Assembly: GCA_905116865.2 (NCBI GenBank)
Contig: CAJHNH020007590.1
Span: 285,001 to 349,000, forward strand
Source: Candidula unifasciata
Lineage: Eukaryota > Mollusca > Gastropoda > Stylommatophora > Geomitridae
Direction of reading: 5' to 3'
Length of the DNA: 64,000 nt
Part shown: in pieces, positions 49,476-60,376 of the stretch
Numbering within the stretch: position 1 is the stretch's first letter
Layout of the letters: each line of letters begins with the position of its first letter
Notes under the pieces: model-generated
What the model was told of the DNA's origin: nothing
Seen by the model: only the letters and a program-made list of their open reading frames with translations
Database searches by the model: none
Made by a program: the position numbers and the translations under genes

Positions 49476-49863
49476 TAAACCTTTGCTGTTCAGTAGGACT
49501 CAGTTTAAAGTCATGTGGGTCACTTTTAGGAGACTCGGCCAGCGGATGTCACTCACCTTCCCATCAGTTCCAAACAGGCATTATACCACATGCGTTAAAA
49601 AAAAAAGTAAGGGCGGGAGTGGGTGGCATGCTGGTGTCCGCGGTTTTCTGAACACCGCACCTTTGGGGCCACTGCCTCAGAGATTCCCTGCCATCTCCGT
49701 TGAGACCGACATAAGCCATTATCATGTGGCAAACGATGGGCACGTGAAGCAAGAGTCCTGCATGAGGTTTGTAAAACCAGCATAGAGAATCCTGGCGTCA
49801 AAGGTGAGGTACGGGGTATCACCTTGTAGATCACACCACAGCGTTAATGTCCCCCACATATTT

Positions 49864-49866
<3 letters not shown>

Positions 49867-49918
<52 letters not shown>
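49867..49918 (+). repeat. (GA)n microsatellite
   Basis: About 26 uninterrupted GA units, followed by a GA-rich tail. Confidence 0.95.
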
Positions 49919-49920
<2 letters not shown>

Positions 49921-50566
49921 GAGAGAGAGGGGAGGGAGATAACGGTCTTTAGTGCCTACCGCACGATTGTTTATCCATAAGCAGCATAGGACATATATAT
50001 ATATATTTCTAGCATGTCTCTGGGTTTGTTAAAAACATTGTACCATCATTTAAAAATGTAATGGGAAATGTTCGGGAAAAAATCCAACAGTGAACAATAC
50101 TTAACTCATCTCATTGCGTCACGGAGTAGCATATCTAATCATTTACTACATCATACAATAACTGCAGGATTTGCACGACCTACCCGAACTTTCGGCCATA
50201 CGCTGTCGACATGAAATCCTTATTTGAGAAAATATTTTCGTTTATTTTCTCTCTATCTGCATTTCTACCGCTATTATAATTTTACGTCTTACATTTTTTT
50301 ACCTTAAAACAGAAAGGATCATTGTCACGCCACAGTGGTTAGAAAAATACATCTAAAACGTGCAGACAGTTTGTGAGGTCATTGTTTACATGTCCGATTG
50401 ATTAGAGTCGTCTTGTAGAGTGATTGTTTGTAGTAATAATAATAATAGAAAAACCACGACCGACAGACCACGTGTGCCTGCTCATATTGCAAAAAATGTC
50501 TTGATGCAAAACGTGCGATGTCTTTATAGTCGCAGCGTGCTTAATCAGCTCATGGCCAGGGTAAGG

Positions 50567-52621
50567 CACCAGAGGGTTAGAGGTAGGACAGGGATAAACC
50601 AAGCCCTAAACTGGGCACCAGATGGTTAGAGGTAGGACAGGGATAAACCAAGCCCTAAACTGGGCACCAGATGGTTAGAGGTAGGACAGGGATAAACCAA
50701 GCCCTAAACTGGGCACCAGATGGTTAGAGGTAGGACAGGGATAAACCAAGCCCTAAACTGGGCACCAGATGGTTAGAGGTAGGACAGGGATAAACCAAGC
50801 CCTAAATTGGGCACCAGAGGGTTAGAGGTAGGACAGGGATAAACCAAGCCCTAAATTGGGCACCAGAGGGTTAGAGGTAGGACAGGGATAAACCAAGCCC
50901 TAAATTGGGCACCAGAGGGTTAGAGGTAGGACAGGGATAAACCAAGCCCTAAATTGGGCACCAGAGGGTTAGAGGTAGGACAGGGATAAACCAAGCCCTA
51001 AATTGGGCACCAGAGGGTTAGAGGTAGGACAGGGATAAACCAAGCCCTAAATTGGGCACCAGAGGGTTAGAGGTAGGACAGGGATAAACCAAGCCCTAAA
51101 TTGGGCACCAGAGGGTTAGAGGTAGGACAGGGATAAACCAAGCCCTAAATTGGGCACCAGAGGGTTAGAGGTAGGACAGGGATAAACCAAGCCCTAAACT
51201 GGGCACCAGAGGGTTAGAGGTAGGACAGGGATAAACCAAGCCCTAAACTGGGCACCAGAGGGTTAGAGGTAGGACAGGGATAAACCAAGCCCTAAACTGG
51301 GCACCAGAGGGTTAGAGGTAGGACAGGGATAAACCAAGCCCTAAACTGGGCACCAGAGGGTTAGAGGTAGGACAGGGATAAACCAAGCCCTAAACTGGGC
51401 ACCAGAGGGTTAGAGGTAGGACAGGGATAAACCAAGCCCTAAACTGGGCACCAGATGGTTAGAGGTAGGACAGGGATAAACCAAGCCCTAAATTGGGCAC
51501 CAGAGGGTTAGAGGTAGGACAGGGATAAACCAAGCCCTAAACTGGGCACCAGAGGGTTAGAGGTAGGACAGGGATAAACCAAGCCCTAAACTGGGCACCA
51601 GAGGGTTAGAGGTAGGACAGGGATAAACCAAGCCCTAAACTGGGCACCAGAGGGTTAGAGGTAGGACAGGGATAAACCAAGCCCTAAACTGGGCACCAGA
51701 TGGTTAGAGGTAGGACAGGGATAAACCAAGCCCTAAATTGGGCACCAGAGGGTTAGAGGTAGGACAGGGATAAACCAAGCCCTAAACTGGGCACCAGAGG
51801 GTTAGAGGTAGGATAGGGATAAACCAAGCCCTAAACTGGGCACCAGATGGTTAGAGGTAGGACAGGGATAAACCAAGCCCTAAACTGGGCACCAGAGGGT
51901 TAGAGGTAGGACAGGGATAAACCAAGCCCTAAACTGGGCACCAGATGGTTAGAGGTAGGACAGGGATAAACCAAGCCCTAAACTGGGCACCAGATGGTTA
52001 GAGGTAGGACAGGGATAAACCAAGCCCTAAATTGGGCACCAGAGGGTTAGAGGTAGGACAGGGATAAACCAAGCCCTAAACTGGGCACCAGAGGGTTAGA
52101 GGTAGGACAGGGATAAACCAAGCCCTAAACTGGGCACCAGATGGTTAGAGGTAGGACAGGGATAAACCAAGCCCTAAATTGGGCACCAGAGGGTTAGAGG
52201 TAGGACAGGGATAAACCAAGCCCTAAACTGGGCACCAGATGGTTAGAGGTAGGACGGAGATAAACCAAGCCCTAAACTGGGCACCAGATGGTTAGAGGAA
52301 GGATAGGGATAAACCAAGCCCTAAACTGGGCACCAGATGGTTAGAGGAAGGATAGGGATAAACCAAGCCCTAAACTGGGCACCAGATGGTTAGAGGTAGG
52401 ATAGGGATAAACCAAGCCCTAAACTGGGCACCAGATGGTTAGAGGTAGGACAGGGATAAACCAAGCCCTAAACTGGGCACCAGATGGTTAGAGGTAGGAC
52501 AGGGATAAACCAAGCCCTAAACTGGGCACCAGACGGTTAGAGGTAGGACAGGGATAAACCAAGCCCTAAACTGGGCACCAGACGGTTAGAGGTAGGACAG
52601 GGATAAACCAAGTCCTAAACT
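50567..52621 (+). repeat. 49-bp tandem array, about 42 copies (2.05 kb)
   Basis: The unit runs GGGCACCAGAGGGTTAGAGG, then TAGGACAGGGATAAACCAAG and CCCTAAACT. The 49-bp spacing was counted at 50581 and 50630. Copies are nearly identical except for two frequent alternatives (GAGGG/GATGG and AAACT/AAATT) and rare GACGG or GATAGGG forms. TAG triplets block long frames. Confidence 0.97.
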
Positions 52622-52695
52622 GCACTTCTAAGATACCTGTCTATACATGATTATTCCAAATTTGTGTGCGCCGAAGTTGGGAGCTCCGTCTAGAG

Positions 52696-53131
52696 CTGTG
52701 TTTCACAAACTGTTCTAAGTCGCGGCGCGTCAAAGTCCTTACGTCCTTTTCAGGACGTAATTTTTTGTTATTTGAAGCCCCACTCTGGCTTTTGCCAGGG
52801 GCCGCAATATAGGCAGGCCATAAAAATGGCCAAATGTCTGAACGCGGTTTCTGGGACCTATCCATATGGTGGCACTTTGTGTCATCGGGTGTTTATCGCT
52901 AGTGTGATGTCCTAGTGGGGTAGAAAGTCACTCACTCACTTAGTCGTGGCGCGTTTTTTTCAATTACAATTTTTTTTTTCCACGTCGCTCTAACCTATGT
53001 AAAAGTCTGACTATTCGTATGTAAGAGATAGAATAATAATTAAACTCGTGTATCTTTGAATATTTCGCGGCGCCCCTGTCAAGAGGTCGCGGCTCCCCGG
53101 GGCGCCGCGGCGCACAGTTTGGGAATCAATG
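52696..53131. mobile_element. hAT-like MITE (436 bp) with nested SINE-like insert
   Basis: The left end CTGTGTTTCACAAACTGT and the right end, reverse-complemented, CATTGATTCCCAAACTGT are imperfect TIRs; both run into CGCGGCG-rich sequence. The flanks GTCTAGAG (52688-52695) and GTCTCGAG (53132-53139) match at 7 of 8 bases. The dispersed repeat at 52771-52920 is nested inside. Confidence 0.72.
52771..52920 (-). repeat. Dispersed SINE-like repeat, copy 2
   Basis: The match to 386-554 runs from TTTGAAGCCC to GTCCTAGTGGGG. It lacks about 20 nt near the middle (the CTGCACGGGTGATCCTC part of copy 1). Confidence 0.65.
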
Positions 53132-53571
53132 GTCTCGAGGATTGTCCTAGATTCATATATTTTATTGAACTATCGAAGAATCGATGAGCGACGTGGGGAA
53201 ACATCGCTCCTGCCGCTTATATCGGATTCCAGCTGAAGATCTTCAGGTCGGCCAACAAAGCGCTGGACACTGTGTTACAGCGCTCTATGACTTCATCTTT
53301 CCTCAGGAAAATTACTGTGATTCAAAGACAACCGACCTTAGATCACCCGCTAAGATTGTTATGGAGGGTTTGTCTGTGTATAAAACAATCAGTGATGCTA
53401 TTGAAAGCTTCCTACCCTAAAAAATATCCTCACTACCACACAACTGCCGCAGCCACAACCACCTTCACTATCACCTAAGGCTGTTGTTCTTCATGCTGTC
53501 GTTCCATAGTTTGCATTATCTTCCCCTTGCTCTGTGTTCATTATATTTCTTCACTGTGTCTCTCACTGTGG

Positions 53572-53667
53572 CAGTTGGTACCAGGACATTCTAGTTACAA
53601 GACAAAACCATCTCAACTGTTCCTCTTTAATTAATTGAATTCTTACTCTTCTGCGTTTACCCTGAAA
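53572..53667 (-). pseudogene. Short LINE fragment
   Basis: Minus-strand translation VRIQLIKEEQLRWFCLVTRM resembles the 'I..EQLRWFGHVxRM' block of non-LTR ORF2. Only about 30 residues remain. Confidence 0.4.
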
Positions 53668-53872
53668 AAAAAAAAGTGGTTGGCATGTTAGTCGTATTTT
53701 ACAGCTAGGCTGCGATAGATACCCTAGGACTTTTGTTACTGACAACTCCGCCGCCATTAAACACGTTAAACTAAAGCCCGCAAAACAATCACAATCAGTA
53801 ATACTTTGTATCCAGCGAAAGTTACAAAGTGAAACGTTTATCTGCAGACTGTTCGCCAAGTATTTTCTAACG

Positions 53873-55009
53873 ATGGCGACCGGATCTGTGTCGTGTCTTC
53901 GAACAACACAGCAGTCATTGTCTGTTTCTGCCAGAGAAGTCACAATTTTCCCACCAAACGAAGTTTTCACTGATGTAATGTACCACTACTTTGAGCTCTC
54001 CATGTTTTTCATTTTTGGCAGCGTGATCGCGGTCTTTGGAATTGTCTCAAACGTGATCAATGTTGTTGTTTATTGCAGACAAGGAGTTAAAGACAGCGTG
54101 ACAGTCACGTTTATAGCCTTATCTTTATGGGATTTCGGAAACTGTTTTACTTCATTACTTTCAATCATTTGCTTTATTATCGAAAGCCACTTTCCGATTC
54201 CAACCGTGAACTTTTTGGCTATCCAGTATGTTTACTTTGGCTACACTCGAGGATTCACTTATATCTTGTCAACTATTGTCACCATGCATTTGTCTATAGA
54301 GAGATGTATTTGTTTAATAGTTCCGTTTAAAGTCAAAGAGGTATTTACAAAGTCTAGGTCCATCTTGATCAACGCGGCAATCGTTATATTTAGCTGTGCA
54401 TGTTTTTGCCCAGCTTGGGCCACGCAAGGGCTGCAATGGGAGTTTGATGGACGGTTCAATAACTCACGACTGGTTCTGTGGATATCGATAAACAGAAGAG
54501 ACGTCGACGTTTTCGTGGACATGTTTAACGGCGTGGTTATACCAACCATCGCCCAGATCGTCATCACCATCAGCGCCGTTTTCATGTTATCAGCAGTCAA
54601 AACTTCGGCCAAGTTCAGACTCAGGTCGACAGGAATGTCTGCTGTAAATGAGGGACAATCTGGCACACAGGTCGCAGTTGATTCAAAAACAGATAAGAAG
54701 CCAAATACAAAAGACAAAACCATGAGTACTAAAGACTCCAAACTGGCAAAGGTTGTAATAATGGTCGCCGTCATTTTCTTTGTTTGTAATTTACCAGTGT
54801 TAATTGTAGCAGTTGCGAGAGCTTTGGTACCCAAGCTAGATATTGGTAAGACGTATAATAATCTTTACCATGTGGCTTACATTCTAGTCTACGACTTTGG
54901 CCTGGTCAATTCCAGCGTCAACATCATTGTTTACTATTTAGTGAGTAGCAAGTTCAAAGAGGTTTTTCTTTCATTGTTTACCAGCAACAGAAAGCCATGT
55001 ACGAGCTAA
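53873..55009 (+). CDS. Rhodopsin-class GPCR, single exon, 378 aa
   Basis: This is an intronless seven-transmembrane receptor for an unknown ligand. TM1 is about 41-67 with Asn60 (GIVSN); TM2 about 77-102 with Asp87 (ALSLWD); TM3 about 116-142 ending ERC (143-145) in place of DRY; TM4 about 163-182; TM5 about 217-241. A Lys/Ser-rich third loop spans about 242-293. TM6 is about 293-317 with FVCNLP in place of FxxCWxP. TM7 ends NSSVNIIVYY (346-355), an NPxxY variant with Ser for Pro. An NNS glycosylation site lies at 196-198 in loop 2. Such departures are common in the chemosensory or orphan peptide-receptor-like GPCRs of gastropods, so that is the likeliest class. The ATG sits in CGATGG, and the frame is open back to 53666 with no other Met, so this is the natural start. 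A decayed LINE begins just after the stop. Confidence 0.9.
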   Translation: MATGSVSCLRTTQQSLSVSAREVTIFPPNEVFTDVMYHYFELSMFFIFGSVIAVFGIVSNVINVVVYCRQGVKDSVTVTFIALSLWDFGNCFTSLLSIICFIIESHFPIPTVNFLAIQYVYFGYTRGFTYILSTIVTMHLSIERCICLIVPFKVKEVFTKSRSILINAAIVIFSCACFCPAWATQGLQWEFDGRFNNSRLVLWISINRRDVDVFVDMFNGVVIPTIAQIVITISAVFMLSAVKTSAKFRLRSTGMSAVNEGQSGTQVAVDSKTDKKPNTKDKTMSTKDSKLAKVVIMVAVIFFVCNLPVLIVAVARALVPKLDIGKTYNNLYHVAYILVYDFGLVNSSVNIIVYYLVSSKFKEVFLSLFTSNRKPCTS

Positions 55010-55084
55010 ACTACAGTCCAAATACAATTCGACGTGACAAAGACTTACCTACTAGGTGGCAATCTAGATACAATGATTTTTCCT

Positions 55085-56990
55085 AGATATCAATCATGTA
55101 GCAGGTCCTTTGCAGAACGTCGCTCTTATGACAGTCTGTCTGAAAGAAACTCGGTCTCTCGCCAGCTCTCCCGCGTCTTGTACTTTTATACTCAAGGAGT
55201 CACTTATATCCTGTGCCCATCTTCGTATCGGTCGGCCCCTGTCCTTCCTTTCTGGTACCATGCCTTCTGCTATAATAGTTTCCAATCCGTCGTGGCGCTT
55301 GACATGACGAAAATATTTGAGCTTCTGAGACAGGATGCTGTTTATTAGCCAATATTCCTTGATGTTTAGGTCTTTCAAGATGTCAATTTTTCTCCACTTC
55401 TTTGTCCAAGATGTTCTGAGAATCTTTTTACAGTATTTCAGCTCAAAAGCCCCTATTCTCTTTCTTAAGGACTGGTTGATAGTCCACGATTCACATCCGT
55501 GTGTTGCTACAGGGAAGATGCATGCTCTCCTATTTCTTATTTTGATCTCCTTGCTAGTGCTTAACCAAAGACTTTTAAGGCTGTTTAATCTTTGCATTGC
55601 TATGGCTATCCTCCTTTTAGTTTTTGTCAAACAATCTCCATTTCTATTTATTATAGAGACCTTAGATACTCAAAGTTTGTGACATTTTCAATTTATTTAT
55701 CATTTACTTTTATTTTTGGATGGCAGCCAGTTTTGTATGTGGACATTATTTTCGTGTTCTTTAAATTCAAGATTTTGATCTTCACTGTGCTTTTGGACAG
55801 ACAATATTAAATTTTATATTTCCTTTATGCTGTTCGAAAGGAGGACTGTGTCATCTGCATAGCGAAGTTTCGGAATAGGGTTGCCACCTGGAATTGACAA
55901 GCGGATCATAATTGTTGTCACAAGTCTTGTCAGTTTTGACATTTCTCGTTATATTTTCTGCGTATATATTGAATAGGTCTGGTGAGAGAATGCACACCCG
56001 CCTCAACCCCTTGTGCACCACGAACCAATCCGAAGTTTCACCAGCTGCTCTGATGGCTGCTTGTTGTTAGTGAAAGATTTTAATTATATGCACTGAATGC
56101 GATGGAAATCCCATACTTCTCATAATAGTCAACAATTTCTGATGTTGGACATAATCAAATGCCTTGCAATAATTAATGAAACAGGCTTGAAGATCTACGT
56201 TACATTCTCTGCATTTTTCAAAAATTATTCTCGTGGTAAATATGTGATTTTATAGTTCCTCTACCTTGTCTGAAACCCGCTCGTACTTCATGTAGTTCAT
56301 ATTGTAATTTCCTTTCAATCCTCTTTGTGAAAATTCGTAAGAAAATATTGCTAGCATGACTTATTAATGTGATTGTACGGTAGTTGGAGCAGTTTCAGAT
56401 TTCCTTTCTTTGGGAGAGAGATATAGATTGTTCTTTTGCACGCTTTAGGCCAAATGCCACTGTTCCAGATCTTCGTACATAGTGAATGGTAGATTCGGAC
56501 GATGGCCTCTCCCCCTGCTTGAATTAGTTTTGCTGGTATTTCGTCGCTAACTGGTGACTTTCATTTCTTCAGGCTGTCTATTGCTGATCGAACCTCCTCC
56601 TGTAAAGACTCTGGTTTTTTTCATAGCTTTCATAAGTTGTTTTGAATAACTTGTCAGACCCCCATTCATTTCTCTGCACTATTCTTTCCATCTTTCTAAT
56701 ATGTCTTTGTTCTCCATTAAAGTGTTACATAAAAAAGAAGGCCTGGATTCGCCATTAAATGTTTTAATTTCTTTAAACAAGTCTCTGTCTCTTGCATCTG
56801 TAGTTTTTCAATTCTTTTACAGGTATTAATAATAAATTTTTTTTAAAATCTCATGTGATAGCTCTTCTGATTTCTTTCATGTAGTTCCTATATACATGGC
56901 TATTTGTTTCTGTCCCTACTTGCTTTAAATTTCTTCTTTGTTCTATCAGCTTGAAAGTTAATTCTATAATGTAAATCTGTTTCTTGTGTC
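55085..56990 (-). pseudogene. LINE ORF2 with reverse transcriptase (decayed)
   Basis: On the minus strand, from high to low coordinates, the frames give CKAFDYVQHQKLLTIMRSMG, then CILSPDLFNIYAENIT, then KLRYADDTVL. The catalytic YADD is encoded at 55850-55861. The ORF2 tail with ATHGCESWTI and KNIKEYWLINSIL-type sequence follows down to 55094. Frameshifts separate the blocks, but this is the most complete reverse transcriptase in the window. No endonuclease was seen upstream. The tail matches the copy at 40230-40950. Confidence 0.82.
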
Positions 56991-57055
56991 GTTTTTTTTT
57001 TTTTTTAAGGAATCATGTGCTGAGTTGTTGTGATGATGTTTCTTGCTGTTGTGGA

Positions 57056-57825
57056 CACTAGGCGACTGTTCAGTTGTGGAGACTGGAGAACTGTTCAGTT
57101 GTGGAGACTGGGCGACTGTTCAGTTGTGGACACTGGGCGACTGTTCAGTTGTGGAGACTGGGCGACTGTTCAGTTGTGGAGACTGGGCGAACTGTTCAGT
57201 TGTGGACGCTGGAGAACTGTTCAGTTGTGGACACTGGAGAACTGTTCAGTTGTGGAAACTGGGCGACTGTTCAGTTGTGGTGGACTCTGAGAACTGGACG
57301 CTGGAAAAACTGTTCACTGTTGTGGAGACTGGAGAACTGTTCAGTTGTGTGGACTGTTCACTGGGGCGACTGTTCAGTTGTGGAGACTGGAGAACTGTCC
57401 AGTTGTGGACACTGGGCGACTGTTCAGTTGTGGACACTGGAGAACTGTTCAGTTGTGGACACTGGGCGACTGTTCAGTTGTGGAGACTGGAGAACTGTTC
57501 AGTTGTGGACACTGGGCGACTGTTCAGTTGTGGACTCTGGAGAACTGTTCAGTTGTGGAAACTGGGAGACTGTTCAGTTGTGGACGCTGGAAAACTGTTC
57601 AGTTGTGGACGCTGGAGAACTGTTCAGTTGTGGACGCTGGAGAAGTGTTCAGTTGTGGAAACTGGAAAACTGTTCAGTTGAGAAGTCTGGGGAACTGTTC
57701 AGTTATGGAGACTGGTGAACCGTTTAGTTTTGGAGACTTGGGAACTATTCAGTTGTGGAGCCCGGGGAAATTTTCAGTCGTGGAGTCCAGGGAACTGTTC
57801 AGTTGTGGAGACTGGGGAACTGTTA
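57056..57825 (+). repeat. 25-bp minisatellite, about 30 copies
   Basis: The unit is CTGTTCAGTTGTGGAGACTG plus GAGAA or GGCGA. The 25-bp spacing was counted at 57066 and 57091. Because 25 is not a multiple of three, one frame cycles through all readings, and three overlapping forward frames of about 200 codons stay open. Units decay toward the right end. Confidence 0.95.
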
Positions 57826-57849
57826 GGACATTGTGCCAGCATATTTTTC

Positions 57850-58550
57850 TTTTTTCAGATGTTGTAAGGATGTTGCCATGGGCAGTTTTTGGAGTTGCTA
57901 GATATAGCTGGTTGTGTAGTGTCTTTAAGACATCTTGCAGTCGCTAAGTTGGGCGTATATCACACGTTTACGCTTACTTTGAAGATTGAAGAGGGTTCTA
58001 CGATTGTTCTACACGAGGTACAGCTCTGGGGAGGAGTAGTATCGCAGGTCCATAACCAGTTCCAAGAACTGCCTGTGCTCATAGTAATGACTTGTGTTGC
58101 TGGTATCAGAAACCAGACTAATTGACTAGCAGGGCATACTTTGACTGATTTGTGAGTTTTCTTATGCAGTAGCTGGGGTTCTCAGTAGACGAACTAGTGT
58201 TAAAACCACAAAGGAATTGGCCTAACGAGATCATAAATTCTAAACACTGGTAAACTACGAGGCGTACATTCACACGCTGAGTATATGCTAACTTGTGGAC
58301 AGAGTTTTGTATGTAAATCTTTTAGAGAAACTGAAACGTTAAGAGAGAGAGAGAGAGAGACGTAGTCTTGTTGTCATAACATAAACAGCCTGTGTCCTGA
58401 TAGCGACAAGTCAGGAACAAATACAGGAATTAATAGATACGGCGGTGGTAGAAAGTGATAAAATGGGCCTCAGTTTGAATAATAGGAATACAGAAGTAAT
58501 GGGCGATTTCCCAAAAAATAATAGGGCCTAAATGTTTAATAAAGGTCAAA
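57850..58550. other. Intergenic DNA, nothing recognised
   Basis: No array or element was recognised apart from a short (GA)n at about 58340-58360. A 78-codon frame at 57889-58125 has no known motif. Confidence 0.45.
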
Positions 58551-58554
58551 GGCG

Positions 58555-59145
58555 TTATTTAAGCACAAGTACAGAAAATTAAGTATCTTGGCACATAGAC
58601 AACATCCGATGGAAGATGTATCACAGAGTTAAAGAATAAAACAGGACAGGCCAAAACTTCATTTTTGAAATTAAGAACACTTTATGCAATAAATACTTGT
58701 CATTGGAGGTACAGATAAGAATTCTCGTAAGCTATATAGAACCAGTTTTAACATATAGCTGTGGGTCCTGGACAATTAGTAAACAAGCCGAGAAATATCT
58801 TGAGACCTCGGAGACGTGATTTTACAAAAGAAACCTTACTATTCCTTGGACAGCCCAGAAGAGCAGCCCAGATGTTTTGAAAGAGGTGAATACTCGAAGA
58901 CAATTTATCACAAACATCAGACAGAGACAGCAATCATGTTTTGCTCATCTTATGAGAAGAGGGAAACTAGAACATGTTGTGACCACTGAAAAAATCTTCT
59001 GAAAGAGAGATAGAGAAAGACAGTACGAGAATATTCTTGACTGTCTATTGTCATGACATGAAGGGGTGTCAACACACTAACTGATATACACAGATTGTGG
59101 AGAGGCATTATCGCCCACGTGAGTCGGCAAGGCACTTGACGATGA
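58555..59145 (+). pseudogene. LINE ORF2 C-terminal remnant and 3' end
   Basis: DNA and broken translation parallel 3900-4406: an IYLGT-like start, then FLKLRTLYAINTCHWRYR, ILVSYIEPVLTYSCGSWTI, and a tail CACGTGAGTCGGCAAGGCAC with GACGATGAAG. It is full of frameshifts. Confidence 0.7.
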
Positions 59146-59514
59146 AGTCGTGTTGAGACCAGCTGTTTGTGCTGGATTTTCACTGGCAAGGATAATAAAC
59201 AACAAAGAGTATATTTGTCCCTATTCAACACAATTGTGATGGGGACAAGGGCAAGATGGAAAGACATCAGAGAAACTAGAACAGTACCATGTATCTATCC
59301 ATCCATTCATTTATGAGAAACAAAACAAAAAATCTAACAAGTTTGACCTACTGTGAGCAGCATCAGTTATAACTGTGGTTCGGTTTCTTTGTGTCAATTT
59401 TTTTTGGGCAAAGAAATGTATATTGCACCAAAATTAGTGGCTTTGAGTTCTACTCTAGTATCTGATGAGAGCTGTTGGGGAGCGGCTAGTATGCACTATA
59501 CACCCCCCCCCCCA

Positions 59515-59546
59515 CACACACACTTGTATATATATGTATATATATG

Positions 59547-59605
<59 letters not shown>
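59515..59605 (+). repeat. (CA)n/(TA)n microsatellite
   Basis: A C-run and CACACA lead into a long TA tract with a few TG interruptions, ending just before an ATTCGG element. Confidence 0.92.
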
Positions 59606-59609
<4 letters not shown>

Positions 59610-59699
59610 TAGGGCTGTACCGAATAGTGATTTTCACTATTCGGCCGAATATGAATAGTGCGACTATTCGGCCGAATACGAATACGAATAGTATATTAT

Positions 59700-59895
59700 C
59701 ATCATCGGGTACCTTGCCGGCTGGCGTGGGCGATTATGCCCCACCACAATCTGTGATCTCCTGCAGCATGTATCAGTTCGTATGCTGACACACCTCCATG
59801 CCATACAAAAAGACTGCCAAGAATCTTCTATCGGTGTCTTCCTCTATCCCTCCTTCCACAGATCTTTCCAGTGGTCACTGCCACCTCTTTCAAAA
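59700..59895 (-). pseudogene. LINE 3' end fragment (inverted)
   Basis: Starting at ATCATCATCGGGTACCTTGC, it is the reverse complement of the 3' end at 4210-4406, including the GGAAAGATCTGTGGAAGGAG stretch and the GATGAT tail. It interrupts the left arm of the ATTCGG element, so it inserted later. Confidence 0.75.
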
Positions 59896-60099
59896 CCATC
59901 GTTCGCTCGGCCGTTCGTTCGATGTAATTTATTCTAGGGCTGTACCGAAAAGTGATTTTTGTAAACGGGACCAACTATTCCGCCGAATACGAATAGTGTA
60001 TAGTGTATAAAATATATCTTTAAAAAAAAACATTTACAATGTCAAATGTACGCTGAACTTTTACTTCACATAAAGTAGCACAGAATAGTCATCTTCTTC

Positions 60100-60240
60100 T
60101 TTAGCATTCTGAGCCCTTGAGGTTTACTGATGCAGATATCACTCGTCTCCATTCATCTCTCTGGCTGGCCTTATCTTCACAATTTGTGACACTAGTTGTT
60201 TGCATGTATGGCTGGACATTATCTCTCGAACTTCTTTTTT
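60100..60240 (-). pseudogene. LINE terminal fragment, first of two
   Basis: The minus-strand sequence matches the end of the LINE at 60377-60568 (NWKxxANQRDEWR-like, then NLKGSEC). Both share AGATATCAC and CATTCATCTCTCTGGCTGGC on the plus strand. Confidence 0.6.
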
Positions 60241-60376
60241 TGTTTGTTTGTCTGCCAACATGATAATCGTATCACACACAGAATGTTGATCTGTCAAATA
60301 ATATGATACAGGCAACAAATACCCAATAAGCCACATAGTGTAACAAGGAGTCCAACAACATACTTCTACTTCTTCT

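Larger units (their letters stand above)
47271..50560. other. Intergenic DNA
   Basis: No gene is supported. It contains a TG/GA-rich stretch (47688-47745), an irregular CAT/CAAACAATCT-rich stretch (about 47930-48260), an R1 copy (49335-49475) and a (GA)n tract (49867-49918). The segment 49600-49850 is less AT-rich and unexplained. Confidence 0.5.

Noticed and set aside
45226..52621. CRISPR-like reading of the regular arrays
   Set aside because: Repeats are head-to-tail without unique spacers, and the genome is eukaryotic.
53184..53420. A 78-codon frame between the GC-rich MITE and the receptor
   Set aside because: It has no recognisable motif, no splice context and no neighbour support; it is indistinguishable from chance.
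53563..53970. A 135-codon minus-strand frame upstream of the receptor
   Set aside because: Only its last 30 or so residues resemble a LINE block; the rest is antisense to the receptor start and shows no domain.
54259..54834. A 191-codon minus-strand frame inside the receptor
   Set aside because: It is the antisense shadow of the GPCR coding sequence, which has clear 7TM motifs on the plus strand.
57043..57718. Overlapping 212- and 214-codon frames
   Set aside because: They are produced by the stop-free 25-bp tandem unit and have no sequence outside the repeat.
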